NCBI GenBank assembly: GCA_965267335.1
Contig: OZ253953.1
Location: forward strand, 1,240,001-1,304,000
Length of the DNA stretch: 64,000 bases
Origin: G965267335 sp965267335
GTDB taxonomy: Bacteria > Bacteroidota > Bacteroidia > Cytophagales > JAAEPT01
Direction of reading: 5' to 3'
In this document: positions 43,401-52,426 of the stretch, piece after piece
Position numbering within the stretch: position 1 is the stretch's first letter
Layout: each line of letters opens with the position of its first letter
Made by a program: the position numbers and the translations under genes
Notes under the pieces: model-generated
What the model was told of the DNA's origin: nothing
Databases searched by the model: none
Seen by the model: the letters and a program-made list of their open reading frames with translations, nothing else

Positions 43401-46186
43401 TTGGAGCAGGAGCAAGTCACACCGTATCACCAGTTACTACCACTACCTATGTAGTAACCGGAGATGATGGAGCAGGTTGTTCGGCAACTGATGATATAAC
43501 AATTACAGTCAATGCACTCCCAACAGCAGATGCAGGCACAGACGACAGTTTCTGTGACGGCCAAGGCAATGCAACGATCACCGCGACAGGCGGTGGTACC
43601 TATTCATGGGACAATGGTCTTGGAGCAGGAGCAAGCCATACGGTAACACCAGCCGCAACAACGACCTACGTAGTGACGGTAACAGACGGTAACGGATGTA
43701 CTGACACAGATGATGTAATCATTACAGTTGATCCACTACCGACAGCAGACGCAGGAGCAGATGTATCGATTTGTCCGGCCGGCTCAACAACACTAACCGC
43801 CAGTGGAGCGACAACCTATAACTGGGATAACGGTCTTGGGGCAGGAGCGAGTCACACGGTGTCACCAGCCGCTACTACAACTTATATAGTAACAGCAACC
43901 GATGGCAATGGCTGTACAGATACCGATAATGTAACAGTCACTGTTAATGCAGCTCTACCGGTAAGCGCTGGAACTGATACTGCGATATGTGTTGGTGCAT
44001 CAGTGACCCTGACAGGTACAGGAGCAGTGAACTACACCTGGGACAATGGCTTAGGAGCAGGAGCAAGTCACACCGTATCACCAGTCACTACCACTACCTA
44101 TGTAGTAACCGGAGACGATGGAGCAGGTTGTTCAGCAACTGATGATATAACAATTACAGTCAATGCACTCCCAACCGCAGACGCAGGCACAGATGACAGC
44201 TTCTGTGACGGCCAAGGTAATGCGACTATTACCGCTACAGGCGGAGGAACATACAGCTGGGACAATGGACTAGGAGCAGGAGCCAGCCATACAGTAACAC
44301 CAGCCGCAACAACCACTTACGTAGTGACTGTAACAGATGGCAACGGATGTACTGACACAGACGATGTAATTATTACAGTTGATCCACTACCGACAGCAGA
44401 TGCAGGAGCAGATGTATCGATTTGTCCGGCCGGCTCAACAACATTGACAGCCAGTGGAGCGACTACCTATAACTGGGATAACGGTCTTGGAGGAGGAGCC
44501 AGTCACACGGTGTCACCAGCCGCTACTACAACTTATATAGTAACAGCAACAGATGGCAATGGCTGTACAGATACCGATGATGTAACTGTAACAGTAAATA
44601 GTGTCTTACCAGTTGATGCTGGATTGGATGTTTCTATCTGTGAAGGAGAATCAGCTAGCATAAGTGCAAGCGGTGCAGTGAACTACACCTGGGACAATGG
44701 CCTGGGAGCAGGAGCAAGTCACACCGTATCACCAGTCACTACCACTACCTATGTAGTAACCGGAGATGATGGAGCAGGTTGTTCGGCAACTGATGATATA
44801 ACAATTACAGTCAATGCACTCCCAACAGCAGATGCAGGAACTGATGATAGCTTCTGTGATGGACAAGGCAATGCGACTATTACCGCGACAGGTGGAGGAA
44901 CCTATTCATGGGACAATGGTTTAGGCGCAGGAGCAAGCCATACAGTAACACCAGCCGCAACAACCACTTACGTAGTGACTGTAACAGACGGTAACGGATG
45001 TACGGATACTGACGATGTAATCATTACAGTTGATCCACTCCCAACCGCAGACGCAGGAGCAGATGTATCGATTTGTCCGGCCGGCTCAACAACACTGACC
45101 GCCAGTGGAGCGACAACCTATAACTGGGATAACGGTCTTGGAGCAGGAGCCAGTCACACGGTGTCACCAGCTGCTACTACAACTTATATAGTAACAGCAA
45201 CAGATGGCAATGGCTGTACGGATACCGATGATGTAACTGTAACAGTAAATAGTGTCTTACCAGTTGATGCTGGATTGGATGTTTCTATCTGTGAAGGAGA
45301 ATCAGCTAGTATAAGTGCAAGCGGTGCAGTGAACTACACCTGGGACAATGGTTTAGGAGCAGGAGCAAGTCACACTGTATCACCAATCACTACCACTACC
45401 TATGTAGTAACCGGAGATGATGGAGCAGGTTGTTCAGCGACCGATGATATAACAATTACAGTCAATGCACTCCCAACAGCAGATGCAGGCACAGACGACA
45501 GCTTCTGTGAAGGCCAAGGTAATGCGATTATTACGGCCACAGGAGGTGGAACCTACAATTGGGACAATGGCTTGGGGTCAGGAGCAAGCCATACAGTAAC
45601 ACCAGCTGCAACCACAACTTACATAGTAACGGTAACAGACGGTAACGGATGTACGGATACAGACGATGTGATCATTACAGTTAATCCCATACCTTCAGTT
45701 GATGCTGGTTCAGATGTTGAAATATGTGTAGGGACAGAGGTGTTTTTGAATGCTTCTGGTGCGGTTTCTTATAATTGGGATCAGGGGCTAGGTTCAGGAG
45801 CTTCTCATTCAGATATACCAGCTGCGACCACTGTATATACAGTAACAGGAACCGATTTGAATGGTTGCGTAAATACTGACCAGGTAAAAGCAGAAATAAT
45901 AAAGTGTGCCTGTCCACTATTCATACCTAACGCAATTTCGCCAAATGAAGACAATGCCAATGACAATTGGGTAATTGAAGGACTTGAATGCTACGATCGA
46001 AACGTAATTAGAATTTACAACAGATATGGTAGTTTGGTATACCAATCAAACGATTATACCATACCATGGGACGGTTATAGAAATGGTCAACCAATGCCAG
46101 TAGCAGTTTATTACTATGTGGTTGAGGTTTCAATTGATGGGCAAGAGCCATCAACCTTTACAGGTCCGTTAACTATTATGAGATAG
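40442..46186 (+). CDS. Giant modular surface protein 1 with gliding-motility-type C-terminal domain
   Basis: 1,914 aa. Signal peptide (about 1-33, ends AKAQ). Residues about 35-400 form a beta-propeller-like region (FSWDGNYFAQAHPV; VIFSPDNQRVFVSNQNGTLDYLDI), followed by an Ig-like stretch to about 590. About 17 tandem modules of 71-73 residues follow (roughly 595-1820), each with a TWDNGLGAGASHTV core and a TTTYVVTVTDGNGC strand. They fall into classes starting ADAGTDDSFCDGQG, ADAGADVSICPAG, SAGTDTAICVG and DAGLDVSICEG. The last 85 residues (LFIPNAISPNEDNANDNW ... VYYYVVEV ... GPLTIMR) are the type B T9SS sorting domain. Predicted cell-surface adhesin or gliding protein of the SprB kind; no PorP/SprF partner adjoins it. 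Confidence 0.85.
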   Translation: MKPRTYFTRTVTSVIFSLMSFLILFSTPDTAKAQTCVFPSRIPYEWPGHNNWFMAPNLWTGSVIDMSSGVVTTVGAVGNAVTSYEGVAAASDDNGNLLFYTNGRILWTGTGAGATQMYTGLLEGNENGSTGNNGSASQGIIVVKHPLEPDVFHIFTTDDVQSTNIGLNHFTFDAAGNNLSGPTRLGTYRPSEGIAATFHENGVDIWVTVMRQGSNDFYSYLVTCNGVNTTPVISAGMAPSATGQQGRGGLAFSWDGNYFAQAHPVSWPDSRVSIYRFNKLTGQVYDPRHLSLANAPYDVIFSPDNQRVFVSNQNGTLDYLDISSWNAATMLASYTSTGISTTYAAMELGPDGSLYLSSGVPAAGFMRRVNQNINTATSFSTSNVAGTSGQSSLGMTTMFIPPAEEPDIIEVGPFCDSDAPVDLSTVWLCDGGDAEDPSIATYSGTGITDAFNGVFDPGTAGPGTHQIIFQRCSVDDTIDIVVNSCGGCTPPTGLSVTPDPANLCIGDNQGFTVSWSGTATLDEYYITWVDNSASTTQGPTAESTSGAEDYTLNNAQLSHDGTWTVRIEDGNNGDASCYDEVTFDVNVNPDPVANAGTDDSFCDGQGNATITATGGGTYSWDNGLGAGASHTVTPAATTTYVVTVTDGNGCTDTDDVIITVDPLPTADAGTDDSFCDGQGNATITATGGGTYSWDNGLGAGASHTVTPAATTTYVVTVTDGNGCTDTDDVIITVDPLPTADAGTDDSFCDGQGNATITATGGGTYSWDNGLGAGASHTVTPAATTTYVVTVTDGNGCTDTDDVIITVDPLPTADAGTDDSFCDGQGNATITATGGGTYSWDNGLGAGASHTVTPAATTTYVVTVTDGNGCTDTDNVIITVDPLPTADAGADVSICPAGSTTLTASGATTYNWDNGLGAGASHTVSPAATTTYIVTATDGNGCTDTDDVTVTVNAALPVSAGTDTAICVGASVTLTGTGAVNYTWDNGLGAGASHTVSPVTTTTYVVTGDDGAGCSATDDITITVNALPTADAGTDDSFCDGQGNATITATGGGTYSWDNGLGAGASHTVTPAATTTYVVTVTDGNGCTDTDDVIITVDPLPTADAGADVSICPAGSTTLTASGATTYNWDNGLGAGASHTVSPAATTTYIVTATDGNGCTDTDNVTVTVNAALPVSAGTDTAICVGASVTLTGTGAVNYTWDNGLGAGASHTVSPVTTTTYVVTGDDGAGCSATDDITITVNALPTADAGTDDSFCDGQGNATITATGGGTYSWDNGLGAGASHTVTPAATTTYVVTVTDGNGCTDTDDVIITVDPLPTADAGADVSICPAGSTTLTASGATTYNWDNGLGGGASHTVSPAATTTYIVTATDGNGCTDTDDVTVTVNSVLPVDAGLDVSICEGESASISASGAVNYTWDNGLGAGASHTVSPVTTTTYVVTGDDGAGCSATDDITITVNALPTADAGTDDSFCDGQGNATITATGGGTYSWDNGLGAGASHTVTPAATTTYVVTVTDGNGCTDTDDVIITVDPLPTADAGADVSICPAGSTTLTASGATTYNWDNGLGAGASHTVSPAATTTYIVTATDGNGCTDTDDVTVTVNSVLPVDAGLDVSICEGESASISASGAVNYTWDNGLGAGASHTVSPITTTTYVVTGDDGAGCSATDDITITVNALPTADAGTDDSFCEGQGNAIITATGGGTYNWDNGLGSGASHTVTPAATTTYIVTVTDGNGCTDTDDVIITVNPIPSVDAGSDVEICVGTEVFLNASGAVSYNWDQGLGSGASHSDIPAATTVYTVTGTDLNGCVNTDQVKAEIIKCACPLFIPNAISPNEDNANDNWVIEGLECYDRNVIRIYNRYGSLVYQSNDYTIPWDGYRNGQPMPVAVYYYVVEVSIDGQEPSTFTGPLTIMR
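42217..45900 (+). repeat. Tandem array of about 17 modules (about 219 bp each) in giant gene 1
   Basis: The unit is 73 codons (219 bp) for the ADAGTDD and ADAGADV classes and 71 codons for SAGTDTA. The order is four GTDD modules, then mixed ADV / SAG / GTDD / GLDV modules, ending with a divergent VDAGSDVEICVG module. Protein copies are almost identical within a class, while the codons vary (for example TATTCATGG against TACAGCTGG for YSW). Exact boundaries depend on phase. Confidence 0.85.
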
Positions 46187-46692
46187 ATTATAGTCCAAAA
46201 TCAGGAAACCCGTGCTATTTTTAGTACGGGTTTTTTGTTTAACTATCAGGTTTTTAAAGTGATAGTTATTAAAACGTCAAATCGTATCCGGAAAATCGGC
46301 ATAGGGGTACAAGAAGGACAATATATAGGTGTTTTCATGTATGAAAAATGGGCGTTACGAAGAAAATAAAGTGCTTTTGTCCTTTAAAAGGGATGTAAGT
46401 TTTAGGGGATTCTCTTAACAAATACAAAAAAAGACTATTTTTTATCAAATTAATGCAACCTAAATCGTTATTTATACGATATAACTGTTACCCATCCTGT
46501 ACGTTTCTTATCTATAATTGAGGAAAAAAGTATTGTAATATTTGATTAATTATTTGATCAATGTATTACTTGTAGTGTTGATTCAATCAGCACAGCCTTA
46601 TCACGATTAATACTTACGAGGGAAAGTTCATTCCGCATTGCGGGATAGCGCACATTATGAGATTGTTTACTTATTGAGTGGTTCATGACATC
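46187..46692. other. Intergenic region between the two giant genes
   Basis: Begins with the terminator of giant gene 1; the rest is AT-rich without a supported gene. A 25-codon ATG frame at 46338-46415 has no family character. The separate terminator and 500-bp spacer suggest the second gene has its own promoter, although no clear TTTG / TAnnTTTG pair was found. Confidence 0.4.
46206..46236 (+). terminator. Rho-independent terminator of giant gene 1
   Basis: AAACCCGT pairs with ACGGGTTT around a 12-nt loop and runs into six T residues, 20 bp after the stop codon. Confidence 0.85.
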
Positions 46693-49600
46693 ATGAGGCA
46701 TTCTCTAAACCAAATTGAGCGTATGAGGAACTTTTATTTAGGCCTGTCCTTATTTTTGACGGCCATTCTACCAGCAAAGTCCTATGGACAAACCTGCTCA
46801 GGAAATATTGAGTTAGGTGTCGATCAGGTTATTAATGGAGGGTTCGAGTTAACGGACCCGGATCCTACCAGTCCCTATTATAATACCCCATATTACGGAT
46901 TTGGGTGGGACTCTACGGAGTATTGTGTGTTCCAGAGTGGACAAACTGCCTCCAACGGAGGACCTTTTACTTGTAATACAGGGGATGGATTCTCATCACC
47001 TCATACTGTATACATTGGTGATGATGCCGATTATATGAATCCAGGAGCCTTTACAGGAACGGCTGCTGCTGGTAATAATTTTTATATGATTGATGGGGCT
47101 ACTAACCTTCCCAACACTTTCTGGAGACAGCAGGTTTATGTGGAACCAAATCAATGGTACTACTTTGAAATCAGTGCTTTAACGATGTTTACCAGTGATC
47201 CATCAGATTTGGCTAATTTTGGTTTTTATCTGGATGGAACCAGCTTTAGTCCAAACCTAACGGTTCCTGCTACTGCAGGTACCTGGGATACTTATATAGA
47301 CTCTGTGTATTATACCGGTCCGGCTGGATATGTTACACTCGAGATCAGAAATGAGCTTGGGGGTAATTTTGGTAACGGTAACGATTGGGCAATTGATGAA
47401 TTACATTTTACACCAGGCTGTCGTTTTGGTTCACCAGGCCCTCAACCAGAATTAGACGAATCGATAACTCTTTGTGGAACTACAGGCTCCATTTCACTTC
47501 AGGATTTTGGATTGGATTGCTCTGATCCTACTCTGGATTTTACATGGAGTACTGGTGAAACTACTTGTGCCATAACCATTAACAGTGCAATTGATCCTGT
47601 GACTTTATGTGTTTCACAGAATGGTTCATGCGTACGCTCAGCAGTAACCGCGGTAATCAATGATTTTTCCGTAGATATCGGACCGGATGTGGACTTATGT
47701 AACCCTGTAACTCATACGTTTACAGCTTCCCTAAGTGATAATCACTCAGGAAATTTTGTTACATATCAGTGGTATCTTGATGGAGTTGCAATTCCAGGAG
47801 AAACGGGACCGACTTATACTGCGACAGGCCCCGGTACTTATCGGGTAGATGTTGATGATGCAAGTTGTGGTATCCGCTCTGATGAAGCCGTGGTAACCAT
47901 GAGTGCTCCCGAACCCATAGATGCATATTTCTGTGCACCACCGGCACAAAATGTCACTTTGGGAATTGAAGATCTTGGAGGGGAGTATGACTGGTATGAT
48001 GTATCAACCGGAGGAACTATTCTGGCCGGAGGAACCAATACCAATACATTTATAACCCCGGCAATTTCGGCTTCGACCACTTATTATGTTGAGGACTCAC
48101 GAGACTTGGTGTCTACCACTGGCCCCACCAATCAGACTCAGGCTACCGCAGAATGTAGAAATGCGGACTGTAGAGGGACTAGCTTTACGGTATACTGGCC
48201 AATGGACCTTAATTCTGTGCAAATTTTGAACGCAACCAATTGGGAGGGGTGCAATAACACTACCAATTACTCAAGAACTATAAGATTATTGGATGCGGAT
48301 AATGGAAATGCATTAGTACAAAGTGCAAACATTACAATCGATTGTCAGAATACAACTACGGCTCAAACGCTTAATCTGGGTTTTACAGATATCCAACCGG
48401 GTAATTATATTCTGGACGATGGAGACGGTGCTTCTGTTTTCAATCATTCAACAACAACGAATTGGCCAATCGAAGTTCCCGATATTATTAGAATCGATGA
48501 AGGCCTAGGAAGTACAACAGGTATTTTCTTTAACTGGGACATAGATTACACTCTTCCATGTGAGAGAACTCCAGTTAATGCAATTTTACAATGTTGCCCC
48601 AATCAGCCAACATCTCTTAATATTGCACCTGCAGGTCCTATTGATATTTGTGCAGGTTCCAATCAACTTTTAACAGCGACAGCTGCTGGTCCAACTTCGT
48701 ATGAATACATCTGGTACTTCAATGGTATCGGAGCGGGAAATGTGGTGCAAGCTCAAAGCACCACAAATACTTATTTGGCTACTCAGGCGGGCACTTACTT
48801 TGTTAGAGCCTTGGACCCATCTGATCCAACCTGTTACTTGGATGCAAGTGTTACTATTAATGAAATTGATTACAGCGTGGACTTGGGCGGACCATACACC
48901 CTTTGTTCACCTGGAAATGTAACTTTGGACGCGGGAGCACCAACTCCAGGTCCTATAACCTATCAGTGGTACAGAGACGGAGCAGCTATTGGTGGAGCCA
49001 CCGGTCAAACTCAATTTGTTAATCAAACGGGTACTTATTCTGTAGATATGACCACTCCTTGTGGAGTGTATACTGATGATGCTGTGGTTACCATTGATGC
49101 ATCTGGGTTGACACCAGGCAATGATACGATTTGTCCGGTTCCGGGAGTCGCAAACTTATCAATTTCAGGAGGTTCCGGAACCTATAATTGGTATGCAGCA
49201 TCAACTGGAGGAGCACCGATAAACACTGGAGCAACTTATAACCCTGCTATTACTGGGACAACTACCTACTGGGTGGAGGATGCAGCTTCAATTGCCGGAT
49301 CTCTTTCTCCAGGTATGGGTGGTTTTACTAATCACTGGGATGCCACCAGTACACCCCAAAGATTTGATGCATTTACTTCATTCACTCTAAATTCAGTAGA
49401 TGTTCAGGCACAAGTGTGGCAAGGAGGATGTGGCAACACCTCATCAACCCGTTCTATTACCATTGAGTTATGGCAGGGAGGTGTGGCCACAGGCCAAACA
49501 TTTACTGAACCTGCAATGAGCTGTGCAGCTTCTTTACAAACATTAAACGTTGGATTTAATATTACAGCTGGAGTTGGCTACGAGCTTAGGATTGCTGGAG

Positions 49601-52224
49601 TTGGAGGTGGGCACGTCTATACATCTACAGATGCAGGTCCGACAACTGACCCTGGTGTTGTTACATTGAATGGTAGCGGAGGGACGAATAATAGATCAGG
49701 AGCGTTCTTCAATTGGAATTATTCTTCTGGCTCTCCATGTGATAGAACGCCTGTCGTTGCCGCTGAATACTGTCCCGCAGCTTGTACTCCACCCACTACC
49801 GCAACTTTACCAGCATCAACTTTTTGCTCAGGAACAGGGGATACACTTAGGGTAACAACTGATGCGCCAGCCGGTTATCTATACACCTGGTATGATGGTG
49901 GAACAGTAGTTGCCGGTCCGACTGCAGATTTAGATTCATTAATCATTTCAACAACAGGAAGCTACCGAGTTAGAATAGCTGATCCATCTGATCCCAATAA
50001 CGCATCATGTTATTTAGAATCAAATGTTGTCACTCCAACTATTAATTCAGCTACCGCAAACGCAGGCACAGATGACAGTTTCTGTGACGGCCAAGGCAAT
50101 GCAACGATCACTGCGACAGGCGGAGGAACCTATTCATGGGACAATGGTCTTGGAGCAGGAGCAAGCCATACAGTAACACCAGCCGCAACGACAACTTACG
50201 TAGTGACTGTAACGGATGGTAACGGCTGTACGGATACAGACGATGTAACGATCACGGTTGATCCACTCCCGACAGCAGACGCGGGCACAGACGACAGCTT
50301 CTGTGATGGTCAAGGCAATGCAACAATTACGGCTACAGGCGGTGGTACTTACAGCTGGGACAATGGTCTTGGAGCAGGAGCAAGCCATACAGTAACACCA
50401 GCCGCAACGACAACTTACGTAGTGACTGTAACGGATGGTAACGGCTGTACGGATACAGACGATGTAACGATCACGGTTGATCCACTCCCGACAGCAGACG
50501 CGGGCACAGACGACAGCTTCTGCGATGGACAAGGAAATGCAACGATCACTGCTACAGGCGGTGGTACTTATAGCTGGGACAATGGATTAGGAGCAGGAGC
50601 CAGCCATACAGTAACACCAGCTGCAACGACAACTTACGTAGTAACAGTCACAGACGGTAACGGATGTACTGACACAGATGATGTAATCATTACGGTTGAT
50701 CCACTGCCAACCGCAGACGCAGGCACAGACGATAGCTTCTGTGACGGCCAAGGAAATGCAACGATTACCGCGACAGGCGGAGGAACATACAGCTGGGACA
50801 ATGGTCTAGGCGCAGGCGCGAGCCATACAGTAACACCTGCCGCAACAACCACATATGTAGTAACGGTAACAGATGGCAATGGCTGTACGGATACAGATGA
50901 TGTAATCATTACAGTTGATCCGCTACCGACAGCAGACGCGGGTACAGACGACAGCTTCTGTGATGGACAAGGCAATGCAACAATTACTGCCACTGGAGGT
51001 GGAACGTACACCTGGGACAATGGTCTCGGAGCAGGAGCAAGTCATACAGTAACACCAGCTGCGACCACAACTTACGTAGTAACGGTAACAGATGGCAACG
51101 GCTGTACTGATACTGATGATGTAACGATCACGGTTGATCCACTACCGACAGCAGACGCGGGTACAGACGACAGCTTCTGTGATGGACAAGGCAATGCAAC
51201 AATTACTGCCACTGGAGGTGGAACGTACACCTGGGACAATGGTCTCGGAGCAGGAGCAAGTCATACAGTAACACCAGCTGCGACCACAACTTACGTAGTA
51301 ACGGTAACAGATGGCAACGGCTGTACTGATACTGATGATGTAACGATCACGGTTGATCCACTACCAACCGCAGACGCGGGAACTGATGATAGCTTCTGTG
51401 ACGGTCAGGGCAATGCAACAATTACTGCCACTGGAGGTGGAACCTACAGCTGGGACAATGGTCTCGGAGCAGGAGCAAGTCATACGGTGACGCCAGCCGC
51501 AACAACGACATATGTAGTAACGGTAACAGACGGTAACGGATGTACTGACACAGATGATGTAATCATTACGGTTGATCCACTGCCAACCGCAGACGCAGGC
51601 ACAGACGATAGCTTCTGTGACGGCCAAGGAAATGCAACGATTACCGCGACAGGCGGAGGAACATACAGCTGGGACAATGGTCTAGGCGCAGGCGCGAGCC
51701 ATACAGTAACACCTGCCGCAACAACCACTTACGTAGTAACTGTAACAGATGGCAATGGCTGTACGGATACAGATGATGTAATCATTACGGTTGATCCACT
51801 CCCAACCGCAGACGCAGGTACAGATGATAGCTTCTGTGATGGGCAGGGCAATGCGATTATTACCGCGACAGGTGGAGGAACATACAGCTGGGATAATGGA
51901 TTAGGCGCAGGAGCCAGCCATACAGTAACACCAGCCGCAACAACCACTTACGTAGTAACTGTAACAGACGGCAATGGCTGTACCGATACAGATGATGTAA
52001 TCATTACGGTTGATCCACTCCCAACCGCAGACGCAGGTACAGATGATAGCTTCTGTGATGGGCAGGGCAATGCGACTATTACCGCGACAGGTGGAGGAAC
52101 CTACAGCTGGGATAATGGATTAGGCGCAGGAGCCAGCCATACAGTAACACCAGCCGCAACAACCACTTACGTAGTAACTGTAACAGACGGCAATCATTAC
52201 TGTATGATGTACCGATACAGATGA
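46693..52224 (+). CDS. Giant modular surface protein 2, N-terminal part (frame broken at 52196-52207)
   Basis: About 1,843 aa from the ATG at 46693; an alternative start at 46723 (MRNFYLGLSLF) gives a cleaner signal peptide, and the frame is open to GTG at 46678. After the signal peptide (ends SYGQ) comes a jelly-roll-like region (LGVDQVINGGFELTDPDP..., about 25-250). Several Ig-like units of the T9SS-associated kind follow (YDWYDVSTGGTILAGG; YNWYAASTGGAPINTG), to about 1120. Ten ADAGTDD modules of 73 residues come last. In module ten the expected GNGCTDTDD becomes GNHYCMMYRYR and a stop, because 5 expected bases are replaced by 15. Without the shift the protein would run on to 60982, about 4,760 aa. 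Confidence 0.8.
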   Translation: MRHSLNQIERMRNFYLGLSLFLTAILPAKSYGQTCSGNIELGVDQVINGGFELTDPDPTSPYYNTPYYGFGWDSTEYCVFQSGQTASNGGPFTCNTGDGFSSPHTVYIGDDADYMNPGAFTGTAAAGNNFYMIDGATNLPNTFWRQQVYVEPNQWYYFEISALTMFTSDPSDLANFGFYLDGTSFSPNLTVPATAGTWDTYIDSVYYTGPAGYVTLEIRNELGGNFGNGNDWAIDELHFTPGCRFGSPGPQPELDESITLCGTTGSISLQDFGLDCSDPTLDFTWSTGETTCAITINSAIDPVTLCVSQNGSCVRSAVTAVINDFSVDIGPDVDLCNPVTHTFTASLSDNHSGNFVTYQWYLDGVAIPGETGPTYTATGPGTYRVDVDDASCGIRSDEAVVTMSAPEPIDAYFCAPPAQNVTLGIEDLGGEYDWYDVSTGGTILAGGTNTNTFITPAISASTTYYVEDSRDLVSTTGPTNQTQATAECRNADCRGTSFTVYWPMDLNSVQILNATNWEGCNNTTNYSRTIRLLDADNGNALVQSANITIDCQNTTTAQTLNLGFTDIQPGNYILDDGDGASVFNHSTTTNWPIEVPDIIRIDEGLGSTTGIFFNWDIDYTLPCERTPVNAILQCCPNQPTSLNIAPAGPIDICAGSNQLLTATAAGPTSYEYIWYFNGIGAGNVVQAQSTTNTYLATQAGTYFVRALDPSDPTCYLDASVTINEIDYSVDLGGPYTLCSPGNVTLDAGAPTPGPITYQWYRDGAAIGGATGQTQFVNQTGTYSVDMTTPCGVYTDDAVVTIDASGLTPGNDTICPVPGVANLSISGGSGTYNWYAASTGGAPINTGATYNPAITGTTTYWVEDAASIAGSLSPGMGGFTNHWDATSTPQRFDAFTSFTLNSVDVQAQVWQGGCGNTSSTRSITIELWQGGVATGQTFTEPAMSCAASLQTLNVGFNITAGVGYELRIAGVGGGHVYTSTDAGPTTDPGVVTLNGSGGTNNRSGAFFNWNYSSGSPCDRTPVVAAEYCPAACTPPTTATLPASTFCSGTGDTLRVTTDAPAGYLYTWYDGGTVVAGPTADLDSLIISTTGSYRVRIADPSDPNNASCYLESNVVTPTINSATANAGTDDSFCDGQGNATITATGGGTYSWDNGLGAGASHTVTPAATTTYVVTVTDGNGCTDTDDVTITVDPLPTADAGTDDSFCDGQGNATITATGGGTYSWDNGLGAGASHTVTPAATTTYVVTVTDGNGCTDTDDVTITVDPLPTADAGTDDSFCDGQGNATITATGGGTYSWDNGLGAGASHTVTPAATTTYVVTVTDGNGCTDTDDVIITVDPLPTADAGTDDSFCDGQGNATITATGGGTYSWDNGLGAGASHTVTPAATTTYVVTVTDGNGCTDTDDVIITVDPLPTADAGTDDSFCDGQGNATITATGGGTYTWDNGLGAGASHTVTPAATTTYVVTVTDGNGCTDTDDVTITVDPLPTADAGTDDSFCDGQGNATITATGGGTYTWDNGLGAGASHTVTPAATTTYVVTVTDGNGCTDTDDVTITVDPLPTADAGTDDSFCDGQGNATITATGGGTYSWDNGLGAGASHTVTPAATTTYVVTVTDGNGCTDTDDVIITVDPLPTADAGTDDSFCDGQGNATITATGGGTYSWDNGLGAGASHTVTPAATTTYVVTVTDGNGCTDTDDVIITVDPLPTADAGTDDSFCDGQGNAIITATGGGTYSWDNGLGAGASHTVTPAATTTYVVTVTDGNGCTDTDDVIITVDPLPTADAGTDDSFCDGQGNATITATGGGTYSWDNGLGAGASHTVTPAATTTYVVTVTDGNHYCMMYRYR

Positions 52225-52426
52225 TGTAATCATTACGGTTGATCCACTCCCAACCGCAGACGCAGGTACAGATGATAGCTTCTGTGATGGGCAGGGCAAT
52301 GCGACTATTACCGCGACAGGTGGAGGAACCTACAGCTGGGATAATGGATTAGGCGCAGGAGCCAGCCATACAGTAACACCAGCGGCAACAACCACTTACG
52401 TGACCTGTACGGCAACAACCACTTAC
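52192..52426 (+). other. Frameshift and 27-bp partial duplication inside the module array
   Basis: After GACGGCAAT the expected GGCTG before TACCGATACAG is replaced by CATTACTGTATGATG, a net +10 that shifts the frame. About 190 bp later the sequence GGCAACAACCACTTACG occurs twice, with TGACCTGTAC between, an in-frame +27 relative to the matching place in the next higher-order copy. Both look like faulty joining of repeats, either in assembly or in the genome. Confidence 0.8.

Noticed and set aside
46338..46415. 25-codon ATG frame between the giant genes.
   Set aside because: Too short, with no homology-like features or signals.
50134..50532. Minus-strand frames of 70-130 codons inside the module arrays (here and at many other points between 42 and 59 kb).
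   Set aside because: They recur with the 219-bp period, lack starts and family character, and are forced by codon composition of the repeats on the other strand.
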